Source: Opitutales bacterium (GTDB lineage Bacteria; Verrucomicrobiota; Verrucomicrobiia; Opitutales; JAFGAQ01). From it: a stretch of DNA of 53,745 nucleotides. Within the stretch, counting starts at the first letter, position 1. Every line of letters begins with the position of its first letter. The notes under the pieces were generated by a model. It was not told the origin of the DNA. It made no database searches and saw only the letters and a program-made list of their open reading frames with translations. Below, piece after piece: positions 8,638 through 18,124 of the stretch. The stretch covers positions 1 through 53,745 of the forward strand of contig JAKSBQ010000244.1 in NCBI GenBank assembly GCA_022361075.1. Reading direction: 5' to 3'. Position numbers and translations under genes: made by a program.

Positions 8638-11616
8638 ATGAAAAACAAACTTAAGAACCCTTTAATCCATCTATGGACGTTATTACTGTTCGTAGTAACA
8701 TTGAATGGACAAAGTAATGTCTCAGATGAAAGCAGTGATGTTTACGAACTATCACCTTTCGTAGTGGACACCCGTTCGGACGAAGGCTACTACGCCACCA
8801 ATACCTTGGCCGGAACGCGTTTGAACTCTAGTCTGAAGGACGTATCGTCTCCGATATCTGTATTCACACTAGAACTAATGCAGGATGTTGGTGCGACGAA
8901 TATGCAGGAAGCATTGATGTATTCGGTTAGTGTTCAAAATGAGAATGAATACGCTCCGGATGATACCGAAGGAGAAAGTATCGCCTCTACTACTCAAACA
9001 CGAGTGCGTGGCATTTCAGCCGGAACCACTACCCGAGGTTATTTTAAATCCAATTTTCGTTCGGACACCTACAACATCGAACGACTGACCATCGCCCGTG
9101 GTCCGAACTCCATTTTATTCGGATTGGGTAGTCCTTCCGGGGTTTTGGATTCCACTCCGGTTAAGGCCTATTTTGGTGATAAACGTGGCAGAGTCAGTCT
9201 CCGTTTGGACAACTGGGGAAGCATTCGTGGGACAGTGGATTACAATCTCCCTGTTATTGAGGATCTTGTATCGGTAAGAGTCGCGGGAATGACACAGGAG
9301 AATAAAACATTCAGAGATCCTGAAAATGATGACGAGACCCGTTACTATGTTACTTCTACGATCAAGCCATTCGAAAATACCACGATTCGATTCAGTTATG
9401 AAAAAATGAAAAACGATCGTGTTCGGGCTCGTCAGTCTCTGATGGAAGACCGCATCTCTGATTGGATTGCTGCAGGTGAACCTCTTTATGATCATTCGAC
9501 AGGATTATGGACACTCGACAACGGTGCGAGTTGGCAGGAGATCAGCTCTTTATCCAATTTTGTAAATAACTCAGGCATCGGTTATCAGGATCGAGTCCAT
9601 ATCGTTGATGGTTCTCTAGGGGGTTCTGAGCTTCAGGGTTTAGTCTGGCAAAATACGGGTTTGTCTTTTGATCCCACTGCGGATCCAAAATATACGTTTT
9701 CAGACGGTAGTATTGTGCCGAGTGACATCAATTATCATGGGCTCGCGTCAGTATCGCGTTTGGAAGGAGACATTTCATCTATCGTCCTTGAGCAAAAGAT
9801 CGTGGATAATTTTTTCGTGGAGATTGCATACAACAACGAAAATTACACCAGAGATCAGGACGAAGCTTTACGCGGTGGTTTAACGGGAATCGAAGCAGAC
9901 GTAAATTATTATCTGCCCTATGCGGAAGGCTCTGATGAACTCGTAATGAATCCGAACCGTGGTCGATACATGGTGGAAAGTGAATACCTCGGTTATACCC
10001 AGGAGATTCAGCTTGAGACTTTCCGTGCGATGGCCTCCTACAGCGTTGATTTTAGTGATAAAGAATGGAGTTGGTTGGGTCGTCACAACTTCGGACTCAT
10101 GTATCAGAAAGAGATTACTGATAATTTTAAGATCAAGCGCCGTCAGATGAACGTGGGCGACTATTGGATTGGCGAAGAGGGCGATTTCAATATCAACAAC
10201 ATCAAATCTCGCTATTATCTGGACATTCCTGGTTTGAGCAGTGATTCGGCTGGAGTGGAGTATCCTACAGAATTTAAGCAGGCTCCCTGGGACTCTGTGA
10301 TCGGTTCGGTTCAAGGCGATGGGATACCAACCCAGACACGCAACGAGATCGTTGGTAAACTTTTCGTGCTACAAAGCTTTCTCTTGGATGATTCGTTGGT
10401 GTTAACCTATGGGTATCGTTCTGACACCCAAAAAGCGTACACCAGCACTTTTGGCGAACGTGATCCCGTCACTCGCGAATTTATCTATGAAGGAGTTGGG
10501 CTGAATGATGAGGCGAATGAGCAGTCAGGCGTCACCCGCACTTACGGTTTGGTGTATCATACACCACTGGAAGGCGTGTCATTGGTTTACAACAGAGCCA
10601 ATACGTTTAATCCTCAGGGAGATTATTTCGATTGGTTTGGCAACCCATTGCCACCAGGATCCGGTGAAGGTGAAGATTACGGTGTGAACCTCGAATTACT
10701 TGATGGGAAGCTCAACGCCAAGATCACCTACTTCAAGAACACGTCTATCGATAACGTCGAGTTCGACTGGTATTATGAAGAACCAAAGTGGAGTGTTGTA
10801 GGTAACATGGACGCCAGTTGGGGTATGGTTTCAGTATATGCGGATCGGCTGGGTAATACCGGAGACGTCAATATCGTCAACGTCAACGACAGCATTCGTG
10901 CAACTCGGGACTATGAGTCCAAAGGTTTCGAAATGGAACTCTTCTATCAACCTACCACTAATCTCGATATCAGATTTACACTTAGCAAGACAGAGGCGGT
11001 AAATTTGAAAGTTGTGCCCTACCTTCAGGAATATGTGGCTGAGCGTTATCCTATTTGGGAGAAATATTTTGGTTATCCTTCTTGGGGACAATGGGACTGG
11101 CCTTTGCCTGAATGGAATGATGATTGGGCAAATACTCCTGGCACGACGGGTTACGATCTTTTAAATACGCTGGCCGCACTACCTCGTGTGGATGAGTTTG
11201 CTGCTTCAGAGGGTAGTGTTACCGCCAGAGGTCGTAAATGGCGTTCCAATTTGATCGTGAATTACAGAGTGGAATCTGTTCAAGGCCTGTCAGTAGGAGG
11301 TGCAGTGCGTTACCGTAGTCCTGACACTATTGGTTACGGTGGTCGTGATAACCCGAGAAATCCAGGAACACAAATTACGGATGTGGATAAGCCCATTGAA
11401 GGTGAAAGAATTCTGGAATTTGACGGTTGGGTGAAATATCGAAAGAACTTTGTCATTAATGGAAAAGACCTCGGATGGACGGTTCAGATGAATATTCAGA
11501 ATCTCCTTGATGACGATGATTTTGTCGCGACTTCAGTTGATACTTTCGGTCGCCCCACAAGTTATATTCAAAAAACTCCAAGAACGTTTGTGTTAACAAA
11601 CACGATTGAGTTCTGA
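8638..11616 (+). CDS. TonB-dependent outer-membrane receptor (no STN domain)
   Basis: This 992-residue protein has a signal peptide (about 1-25), then V-Y-E-L-S-P-F-V-V, a plug domain (about 45-190, with TLAGTRLNSSLKDVSSPISVFT and IERLTIARGPNSILFG), and a long beta-barrel ending in the outer-membrane signature L-T-N-T-I-E-F with terminal Phe. It imports oligosaccharides or other ligands across the outer membrane with TonB energy. Unlike the three other receptors here it lacks an STN domain and has no sigma/FecR neighbours, so it is probably a transport-only receptor. It may be controlled by the HTCS encoded downstream on the other strand. Its mature start aligns with the internal Met of the longer receptors. 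Confidence 0.95.
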   Translation: MKNKLKNPLIHLWTLLLFVVTLNGQSNVSDESSDVYELSPFVVDTRSDEGYYATNTLAGTRLNSSLKDVSSPISVFTLELMQDVGATNMQEALMYSVSVQNENEYAPDDTEGESIASTTQTRVRGISAGTTTRGYFKSNFRSDTYNIERLTIARGPNSILFGLGSPSGVLDSTPVKAYFGDKRGRVSLRLDNWGSIRGTVDYNLPVIEDLVSVRVAGMTQENKTFRDPENDDETRYYVTSTIKPFENTTIRFSYEKMKNDRVRARQSLMEDRISDWIAAGEPLYDHSTGLWTLDNGASWQEISSLSNFVNNSGIGYQDRVHIVDGSLGGSELQGLVWQNTGLSFDPTADPKYTFSDGSIVPSDINYHGLASVSRLEGDISSIVLEQKIVDNFFVEIAYNNENYTRDQDEALRGGLTGIEADVNYYLPYAEGSDELVMNPNRGRYMVESEYLGYTQEIQLETFRAMASYSVDFSDKEWSWLGRHNFGLMYQKEITDNFKIKRRQMNVGDYWIGEEGDFNINNIKSRYYLDIPGLSSDSAGVEYPTEFKQAPWDSVIGSVQGDGIPTQTRNEIVGKLFVLQSFLLDDSLVLTYGYRSDTQKAYTSTFGERDPVTREFIYEGVGLNDEANEQSGVTRTYGLVYHTPLEGVSLVYNRANTFNPQGDYFDWFGNPLPPGSGEGEDYGVNLELLDGKLNAKITYFKNTSIDNVEFDWYYEEPKWSVVGNMDASWGMVSVYADRLGNTGDVNIVNVNDSIRATRDYESKGFEMELFYQPTTNLDIRFTLSKTEAVNLKVVPYLQEYVAERYPIWEKYFGYPSWGQWDWPLPEWNDDWANTPGTTGYDLLNTLAALPRVDEFAASEGSVTARGRKWRSNLIVNYRVESVQGLSVGGAVRYRSPDTIGYGGRDNPRNPGTQITDVDKPIEGERILEFDGWVKYRKNFVINGKDLGWTVQMNIQNLLDDDDFVATSVDTFGRPTSYIQKTPRTFVLTNTIEF

Positions 11617-11655
11617 TGAATTGATTTTCCAGCCTAACGCACACGCAAGTGGCTT

Positions 11656-11690
11656 AAAGGAACACTCATAATTGGGGGTGTTCCTTTCTT
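11656..11690 (+). terminator. Rho-independent-type terminator after the TBDR
   Basis: The stem AAAGGAACAC (11656-11665) pairs with GTGTTCCTTT (11678-11687), followed by a T-rich stretch (CTTTCTTTG). It lies 40 bp after the receptor stop codon. Confidence 0.75.
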
Positions 11691-11853
11691 TGTGTATTTT
11701 CCGGAATGTCATGAAGAATCATTTTTAAGGCAGCCGAATCTGTAAAGTTTTGGACTAGAGAAAATTGAGTTTTTCTAAACACTCATGCGTTCGGTTATAA
11801 TGTGATCTTGCGATCATAGAATGAAAGATTGAATCAAATCCGGCACCTAACTT

Positions 11854-11924
11854 TGGAGGGCAATGCTCCGTCATTGCCATTGTTTCCCCTTGTATCTACA
11901 GCAATGACGGAGCATTGCCCTCCA
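11854..11924. repeat. Perfect 24-bp inverted repeat
   Basis: The arms 11854-11877 and 11901-11924 are perfect reverse complements separated by 23 nt. The outer part reads TGGAGGGCAATGCTCCG. It has no T-run and lies between two convergent genes. It resembles an interspersed palindromic (REP- or MITE-like) unit rather than a terminator. Confidence 0.85.
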
Positions 11925-12009
11925 TTGAAACAAACGAGTGTCAGGGATGTCGTTCCATTTCCTCAATTTTGCCAGATTCGATTCAAATTTGCACACATAA
12001 GTACACGAA

Positions 12010-12034
12010 AAAGGCCTCATAAACTGAGGCCTTT
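12010..12034 (-). terminator. Terminator of the GH16 gene
   Basis: AAAGGCCTCA (12010-12019) pairs with TGAGGCCTTT (12025-12034). Read on the minus strand, the hairpin is followed by a TTTTT run. It lies 25 bp past the GH16 stop and may work in both directions. Confidence 0.8.
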
Positions 12035-12058
12035 CGCAGTTTGGTATGATTCGTAAAA

Positions 12059-13699
12059 TTACTGCTGTTTGAGGCTGAGCTCATCGGCATGAATCAACTG
12101 AGCTCCTCCGGTTGGATTGTAGATGTAAATCGTTGCGGACGTGTTCCCCGAGCCAGTTGTGAATTGGATACTTTTCTGCTCGTAGCTGGTGTTTGTAAAA
12201 CTCAGACTGTCCTCCGAACTGCCATAGTTTTTAACTCCAATTCGACCTTCTCCACCTGACGTTTTCACCCAGGCGCTGAATAAATAGGTTGTGTTTGGAG
12301 ATAGGCCACTGATGACAGCTTCATACCCTCCGCCCCACTGGGTTGTGTCGACTAGTTCTGCTGCGAAAGTTCCCGAATACTGATTGTTGCTCACAACACT
12401 CGAACCTCCCCAAAGATAAGATGATGATCCAGTTTCAAAACCAGAATCGATCAAAATATTGGCATCGCTGGTCTTCTGATAAACACGAATATAATCGACC
12501 AGATATTCGGTTTCGTTGGGTAGGCCCGAAGAGTTCCCTCCACTATTTCCGCCAATCGCAAGATTGAGCCATAGCACTTGAGGAAATGTCTGAAATGGTG
12601 CTACACCAGGATATGCGTGAGATGAACCAGAGTTCGTTTTGCTTGGGTCAAATTCGTTAAGTAACAATCCATCCACGTAGATGGCGATCCTCTCGGGCGA
12701 CCAGTCCATCGTCCAGATGTGATAACTGTTTTCCCAGTTTGATCCCAGATCATCCACGCTGATCGAATAGCTATCCCAATTTGCGTTCCATTGACCGCTT
12801 CCAGCGACAGCGTAGTTCGCCAAAATTTTGTTTTTGTAGTTTTCCATGATATCGATTTCACCACCAGCAGGCCATTCAATACCATCTCCAACTGTCCATA
12901 TAGCGGGCCATGTTCCCAAAAGATTTGTGACTTTTGCCCGGCATTCCACACGTCCGTAGAGGAAGTTGAAATTGCCAAAAGTAGCAATGCTTCCGGAAGT
13001 CCAGTAAGCGTATTGGGTGTTGTATCGCCAATCACTTGAATCGGGGTCATAATACTCATTTGCAACAGTTTCTCTTTTGGCGGTGATCACAAGATTGCCG
13101 TTACGTTGTTCTATATTGTCTGGAAGATAATACTGTTCTTCGTTGTTTCTTTGAAATCCCCGTTCGGGCACCCATACACTAGTGTCGAAGGAACCGGTGC
13201 CGTTAAACTCATCTGCAAATATCAGCTCGTATTCGTCAGAGTCAGCAACCAGTTCAAGATCATCTGCATAAAGATACTGTGCGTCACTAGTCGGATTCCA
13301 AATGAATACAGTTGCACTTGTATTGCTGGATCCCGTCGTGAACGTGATACTTTTGTATTGATATCCAGTGTTTTCAAAAGAGGTCGAAACTTGAACACCA
13401 CCAAAGTTTTTTGCTCCTATTTGTCCTTCTCCACCAGATGATTTAACGTAGGCCGAAAAGCGGTAAGTGGTATTCGACTGGAGTCCGGTGATTGTCGCCT
13501 CATAACCACCGCCCCATTGAGTGGTATCATCCAATCTGGCTGCATATGTGCCAGAATTTTGGTTGTTATTTACGACAGTAGAACCACCCCAGAGAAAGGT
13601 GGAGGATCCGGTCTCAAAACCAGGATCGGGGATCAAGTTCGCCGTTACGGTCAAGCTTGAGATAACAGTAACAAACAAGGGTAATAGGTGTTTTTTCAT
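12059..13699 (-). CDS. GH16 endo-glucanase/galactanase (laminarinase-like) flanked by two copies of one CBM
   Basis: This 546-residue protein has a signal peptide (about 1-20), an N-terminal beta-sandwich module (about 21-155), a GH16 domain (about 158-412) and a C-terminal module (about 415-546) that is a near-copy of the first. Shared blocks are GFETGSS, LWGGS, DTTQWGGGYEA, SGGEG and FTTG. The catalytic motif is G-G-E281-I-D-I-M-E286-N, the E-x-D-x-x-E form common in GH16_3 beta-1,3-glucanases. The retaining mechanism uses E281 as nucleophile and E286 as acid/base (family knowledge). Laminarin is the best guess; agar or galactan cannot be excluded. The modules resemble CBM4/9-type carbohydrate-binding domains. 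It is secreted and lies downstream of the HTCS gene on the same strand. Confidence 0.9.
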   Translation of the reverse strand: MKKHLLPLFVTVISSLTVTANLIPDPGFETGSSTFLWGGSTVVNNNQNSGTYAARLDDTTQWGGGYEATITGLQSNTTYRFSAYVKSSGGEGQIGAKNFGGVQVSTSFENTGYQYKSITFTTGSSNTSATVFIWNPTSDAQYLYADDLELVADSDEYELIFADEFNGTGSFDTSVWVPERGFQRNNEEQYYLPDNIEQRNGNLVITAKRETVANEYYDPDSSDWRYNTQYAYWTSGSIATFGNFNFLYGRVECRAKVTNLLGTWPAIWTVGDGIEWPAGGEIDIMENYKNKILANYAVAGSGQWNANWDSYSISVDDLGSNWENSYHIWTMDWSPERIAIYVDGLLLNEFDPSKTNSGSSHAYPGVAPFQTFPQVLWLNLAIGGNSGGNSSGLPNETEYLVDYIRVYQKTSDANILIDSGFETGSSSYLWGGSSVVSNNQYSGTFAAELVDTTQWGGGYEAVISGLSPNTTYLFSAWVKTSGGEGRIGVKNYGSSEDSLSFTNTSYEQKSIQFTTGSGNTSATIYIYNPTGGAQLIHADELSLKQQ

Positions 13700-13840
13700 A
13701 TGCTTAGATTGATTGTGATAATCTAGGCATTTTTAGCATGATTCGGCGTCGGTGCGTTATTGTCGAATTCTCAATGATTGTTTAGAAATCATCAATCTAT
13801 AGATCATGTTGCTGATAGTTTGTGTTCACACCTAGAGCAC

Positions 13841-16800
13841 CTATTCGTTATCCTTCCTTGAAGCTGAATACTGGCTTGGGGAAAGGCCGAATTGTTTCTT
13901 AAAGGAAGCGCTAAAATGGCTCATATCGAGGAATCCTACCTGTTCCATTACCTCACTGACCTGTATGTCATGACCGAGCAGTAATTTTGCAGCGTGTTTT
14001 AACCGCATCGTTTTCAGATAGGAGGCAGGAGATTCTCCAGTAAGTGCCTTTAATTTCCGGTGAAGAGACATCTTGCTCATCGCCATCGCCTTGGCAAATT
14101 CATCGAGTTTAAACTCATGGTCGGCCATGTGTTCGACGATTACCGAATTCAGTTTGCCAGTAAATGGAGACTCTTTGCTTTCGTTACTTATCGATTCATC
14201 GTCTACCGGCAGGTTCTTTTCCGTAGCGAAACGTTCGATGACCGCCTCTCTTGTTTTGATCACATTCCGTAATCGTTTTTTGAGGACGTTCAGGCGAACT
14301 GGTTTGTTTATGAATTCATCTGCACCGCAATCGAAGCCTTTCGCTTCGTGTTTGTTGGATTTAAGGGCTGTTAATATGATGAATGGAATATGAGAGGTGA
14401 GGTCATTTCTTTTCACCAACGCACAGAGTTCATATCCATCAATCTCAGGCATGAGAACATCGCTTATGATGATATCGGGTATGAGGCGTTTGGCTTTTTC
14501 GTATCCGATTGCACCATTTTCAGCCGTTTCGATCCGGAACGCATCCGAGAGCCCATCACTGATGTATTCACGTATCTCCAGGTTGTCTTCGACTAGGAGC
14601 AGGATCGTTTCGTCATTGGAGTTCTCGATTTTCTCCTCCTCAATATCGATGATCACCGGTGGATCTGCACCGAGGTCTTGTTCCAATTGAATCGGCATGC
14701 TCACGTCGAATCGAGAACCGGGACGATCAGTGGAATCTGAATATACGGGACTGCTTACGGTGATCTGCCCACCGATCGATTCAACGGTCTTCTTGACCAG
14801 TGACATGCCGAGCCCTGAACCAACGGGGCGGTCTTTTCCCGATGTTTCACCCCGGAAAAATGGATCAAATACCTGTTTCATTTGTTCCTTCGAGAGACCT
14901 ATGCCGTTGTCTGTCACTGAGATATTCAGAGTATCCTCTTGGATCATCCTAACTGAAACCGTGATTTCACCATGCTCATTCGTGTATTTGATCGCATTTG
15001 AAAGCAGGTTATCCAGGATCGTTTCCAGTTTATCTTGCTGTATGAGACAGCCTATCTTCCCATTTGGGGATTCAAAGTGGATACTTTGCTTTTTTTTCTG
15101 GGCTAGCGGACGTATGAGATCAATTTCGCTGGAGATGAGGGAAACGACCTCACACTTTACGAGTGGGGTCGATACTTTCCCAAGATTGATTTTTCTGAAA
15201 TCCAGAAGTTGATCCACCAGCTTCATGAGCCGATTGACGGAGTCAGAGGCGGTTTTGAGCTTAGATACTGTTTTGGGATCTTTGCTATCGGCTAGAACCG
15301 ACTCAATCGGATCTATAATTAGGGTAAGCGGGGTTCTTAGCTCATGTGAAAGGTGGCTGAAAAAATCTACTTTCACCTGTTCAATCTCAAGCAGATGCCG
15401 AACCTTAAGCCGAACGATCCAGATAATGAGGATAATAATGAACAGCAGGACTCCGGTAGATCCCGAAATGATCCACGGATTTTTCCACTTGGGAGGTGTC
15501 ACGCGAAAGTTAATTTGGGCTGGTGTCGGATCAATGTTTCCCTGGTGATCGGAGGTTCTAACCTCGAACAAGTAATCACCCCCTTTTAGATTGAACAAAA
15601 TCTTTTGAGTCTTCGGCTCGAATTGACTCCATCCTCCATTGTTCAAGCGATACGAGTAGGTTAATTTCGAACGACTGACAGTTGACCACTTTGCTTTTCC
15701 TTCCCAGTTGATAATTACATTTGCGGGCTCGTTGTATCTGCTGACTTCGCTTAAAATACGAGTTTCTGGAATGGTTACGCGGGGTTTGAATCTTATAGTG
15801 TATGTGTGAGGTAAATACTTCTCATCCTCTTCTTTCTGGTTTTTCTCGAATCTTACCCTCCACGGTTCGCAATAGGAATTGATCCATATTGATCCGTCTT
15901 GGCTTTGAAACATCGATCCGTGCCCATTTGCGATGGGAATGGGAAGTTCAAATATGCTCGGTCCCCAGCTTTCCCCGTCAAATCTTAAGAGCTCAGTATT
16001 GGTGAGGGCATAGACACTTCCTGGATGGTCGCGATCCTCAATGACACGAATCACATAATTGGAGTTCAATCCAGATTCGGCTGCGTGCCTGATCCAGTTT
16101 CCATCTTTGATTTGTAAGACTCCCAATCCCCGTTGGCATACCCACAACTCGTTATTGGTCGTCTTGACAATATCGTCTACCCACAAGGAGGTCGTCTCTT
16201 CCTCAAGATTGACGAGAGCAGGTTTTGTTATCTCATTTTCATATTTAAGGAAATTTTCTCCGCCAAGCCATAGGGTGTCGTTTTGTCTGACAATACTTGC
16301 AATGTGGGCGGGAACTTGCTGAGTCGTGATGTGTTCGGTGTGGAGTATCCCTTTGTGAATTTTGCAGACTAACACGCCTCCTTTATTGTCCATTTCGATG
16401 GCTCGGCTATCTCCACTTCCAAAATAAATCGTACCATCCTTGTATTCATACGCTGAGTGAACTCCGATACGAGAACCCAGATCCGGAAATTCATGAATCC
16501 GCCATTTGCCGTCTCGTAGGATCGATAGTGCCGCTGTGCCGTTGTGGCTCCCGTAAACCCAGATCAGATTATGGGATGAGCAATGGATGCCCAAGGGCAG
16601 ATTGATGACGCCATCGGCTTCGTCAAAATAGTGCCAATGCCCGAGTGAAGGGTTGTTCACAATGACTTTTCCCTGGTAGTTGAGAAACCAAGCCCTCCCC
16701 GTCTTGTCTTCACATTGATACATCATTCCGGAGTAGGATTCCCACTGCTCATTTGAGGTGTCGACGTAGTAGGTGGATTCCCTGAAACCGCCGATAATGA

Positions 16801-17788
16801 TGCCGGATCGATTGTTGATGATGAATGGAAAACTGTAAGGATTGAAGTGATCATCCTTTATGTCCCTCCAGTTTCCATTCTTGAATACGGAAATGAAATC
16901 CATGTTGTGGGTCACGAGACTTCCGTCTGATGCTTCAACCACAATGTCGTGCGTATTCAGTGTAGGATGTTTCGCAAACTCGAACCAGGAATCGGATCCT
17001 TCGTTGTATCTGAGAAGCCCGATCTCGTTATCATTGCAGATCGCAATCAAGCCGTAGTTTTGGGTATCAAGCAGAACAGTCCGGTGGGTCGAGGGAGATG
17101 ACGGTAATTCGTAGACTTTTTCCTCACTAATCAAGAGTCTATAGCTCTCATCCAAGGGAACCCGATGCACCAAATCGCTGTAAATCGTCGTATACCAAAG
17201 ATCTCCGTCTTTTATGAGGACTGAGATGATTCCTCCAGAAGTTTGATCAACAATAGTGACTTCTTCATTTTCGATTCGCAGCAAACCATTTGGTGAGCGC
17301 ACAAATAAGATTCCATTTTCGGTCTCAGCAAATTGTACGATTCTGAGATCCATTCTAGCATCATAGTCATATAGCATTTTCCATGAACCTTCATGGAGCA
17401 TTCTCAAACCTGCTTCAGTCGATACGTAAACTTTCCCATCTTTTGCACAATGAACCCTGTTAGGGAAGCTGGGGCTGAAACGATTCGGGTAGGGATATCT
17501 TGTTATCTCATTGCCGTCATAGGCGAAGATACCATCGTAGTTTGGGAGCCAAAGGGTATCATTTTGGTCAGATGCTCCGTAGAACGTGGAGATGTCAGAT
17601 AAGTCTTCGAGCTCATTCCAACGCCAAGTTTCAGATATTGCGAAATTCAACTGTGGCGAAAACTCTTTTTGAGCAAAGATTGATGGCAGAAAACAAGCTC
17701 CGAAAAAAGTAAGCCCTCCAATAAACGAACCATTTGCTGAACACCAGCTGGAGAGATGGTCTCTGAATCTGGGAAAAAATAGATTCAT
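13841..17788 (-). CDS. Hybrid two-component system regulator (propeller sensor, kinase, receiver, AraC HTH)
   Basis: This 1315-residue one-protein signalling system has an N-terminal signal/anchor (1-40), a periplasmic two-component-regulator beta-propeller (about 45-690), a Y_Y_Y domain (about 695-765), a TM helix (772-792), and a HisKA domain with phosphoacceptor H815 in S-H-E-L-R-T-P. These are followed by an HATPase (G-x-G blocks DNGIGLS and GSGLGMSLV), a receiver domain with D1110 in I-I-S-D-V-L-M-P, and a C-terminal AraC-type HTH (about 1215-1315, ending SHFSASFKKQFGLSPSQY). In Bacteroides such proteins bind oligosaccharides in the periplasm and activate their utilisation loci. Here it probably controls GH16, the divergent GH43_24-like gene and perhaps the 8638 receptor. 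Confidence 0.95.
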   Translation of the reverse strand: MNLFFPRFRDHLSSWCSANGSFIGGLTFFGACFLPSIFAQKEFSPQLNFAISETWRWNELEDLSDISTFYGASDQNDTLWLPNYDGIFAYDGNEITRYPYPNRFSPSFPNRVHCAKDGKVYVSTEAGLRMLHEGSWKMLYDYDARMDLRIVQFAETENGILFVRSPNGLLRIENEEVTIVDQTSGGIISVLIKDGDLWYTTIYSDLVHRVPLDESYRLLISEEKVYELPSSPSTHRTVLLDTQNYGLIAICNDNEIGLLRYNEGSDSWFEFAKHPTLNTHDIVVEASDGSLVTHNMDFISVFKNGNWRDIKDDHFNPYSFPFIINNRSGIIIGGFRESTYYVDTSNEQWESYSGMMYQCEDKTGRAWFLNYQGKVIVNNPSLGHWHYFDEADGVINLPLGIHCSSHNLIWVYGSHNGTAALSILRDGKWRIHEFPDLGSRIGVHSAYEYKDGTIYFGSGDSRAIEMDNKGGVLVCKIHKGILHTEHITTQQVPAHIASIVRQNDTLWLGGENFLKYENEITKPALVNLEEETTSLWVDDIVKTTNNELWVCQRGLGVLQIKDGNWIRHAAESGLNSNYVIRVIEDRDHPGSVYALTNTELLRFDGESWGPSIFELPIPIANGHGSMFQSQDGSIWINSYCEPWRVRFEKNQKEEDEKYLPHTYTIRFKPRVTIPETRILSEVSRYNEPANVIINWEGKAKWSTVSRSKLTYSYRLNNGGWSQFEPKTQKILFNLKGGDYLFEVRTSDHQGNIDPTPAQINFRVTPPKWKNPWIISGSTGVLLFIIILIIWIVRLKVRHLLEIEQVKVDFFSHLSHELRTPLTLIIDPIESVLADSKDPKTVSKLKTASDSVNRLMKLVDQLLDFRKINLGKVSTPLVKCEVVSLISSEIDLIRPLAQKKKQSIHFESPNGKIGCLIQQDKLETILDNLLSNAIKYTNEHGEITVSVRMIQEDTLNISVTDNGIGLSKEQMKQVFDPFFRGETSGKDRPVGSGLGMSLVKKTVESIGGQITVSSPVYSDSTDRPGSRFDVSMPIQLEQDLGADPPVIIDIEEEKIENSNDETILLLVEDNLEIREYISDGLSDAFRIETAENGAIGYEKAKRLIPDIIISDVLMPEIDGYELCALVKRNDLTSHIPFIILTALKSNKHEAKGFDCGADEFINKPVRLNVLKKRLRNVIKTREAVIERFATEKNLPVDDESISNESKESPFTGKLNSVIVEHMADHEFKLDEFAKAMAMSKMSLHRKLKALTGESPASYLKTMRLKHAAKLLLGHDIQVSEVMEQVGFLDMSHFSASFKKQFGLSPSQYSASRKDNE

Positions 17789-18124
17789 GTGGGATTAGGG
17801 TATCTCTATGATTATCCAACGTAGATTGGGTCAGGCAATTACAAGAATGGTTTCTAAGAGATTAAATCAAAAGTAATTTTTTCGGCTCATTTTAGCGCTG
17901 TTTTTTCAAGGTCATTATTCAAACCAAAACAATTTCTGTTGAAAATTTACCAAATCGCACTGCATCGGGTCATTTCCATCCGAAGAACTATGAATTGGTA
18001 ACGAGGCCAAAGGTTTTGAAAAATTTGAAATAACGAAGGTAAGGCTGATTTGGTAAAATCGATCCACAATACCGGTTAGTGCCTAGAGCATTTAATCTCC
18101 CGATCACCTTTTTTTACAAATCAC
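17789..18124. promoter_or_regulatory. Divergent intergenic region with an inverted repeat
   Basis: This 336-bp, AT-rich spacer lies between the divergent HTCS and GH43_24-like genes. It holds an 11-bp perfect inverted repeat, TTTACCAAATC at 17946-17956 and GATTTGGTAAA at 18047-18057, with centres about 100 bp apart. That is a plausible pair of regulator sites serving both promoters. No clear promoter boxes can be assigned. Confidence 0.45.
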
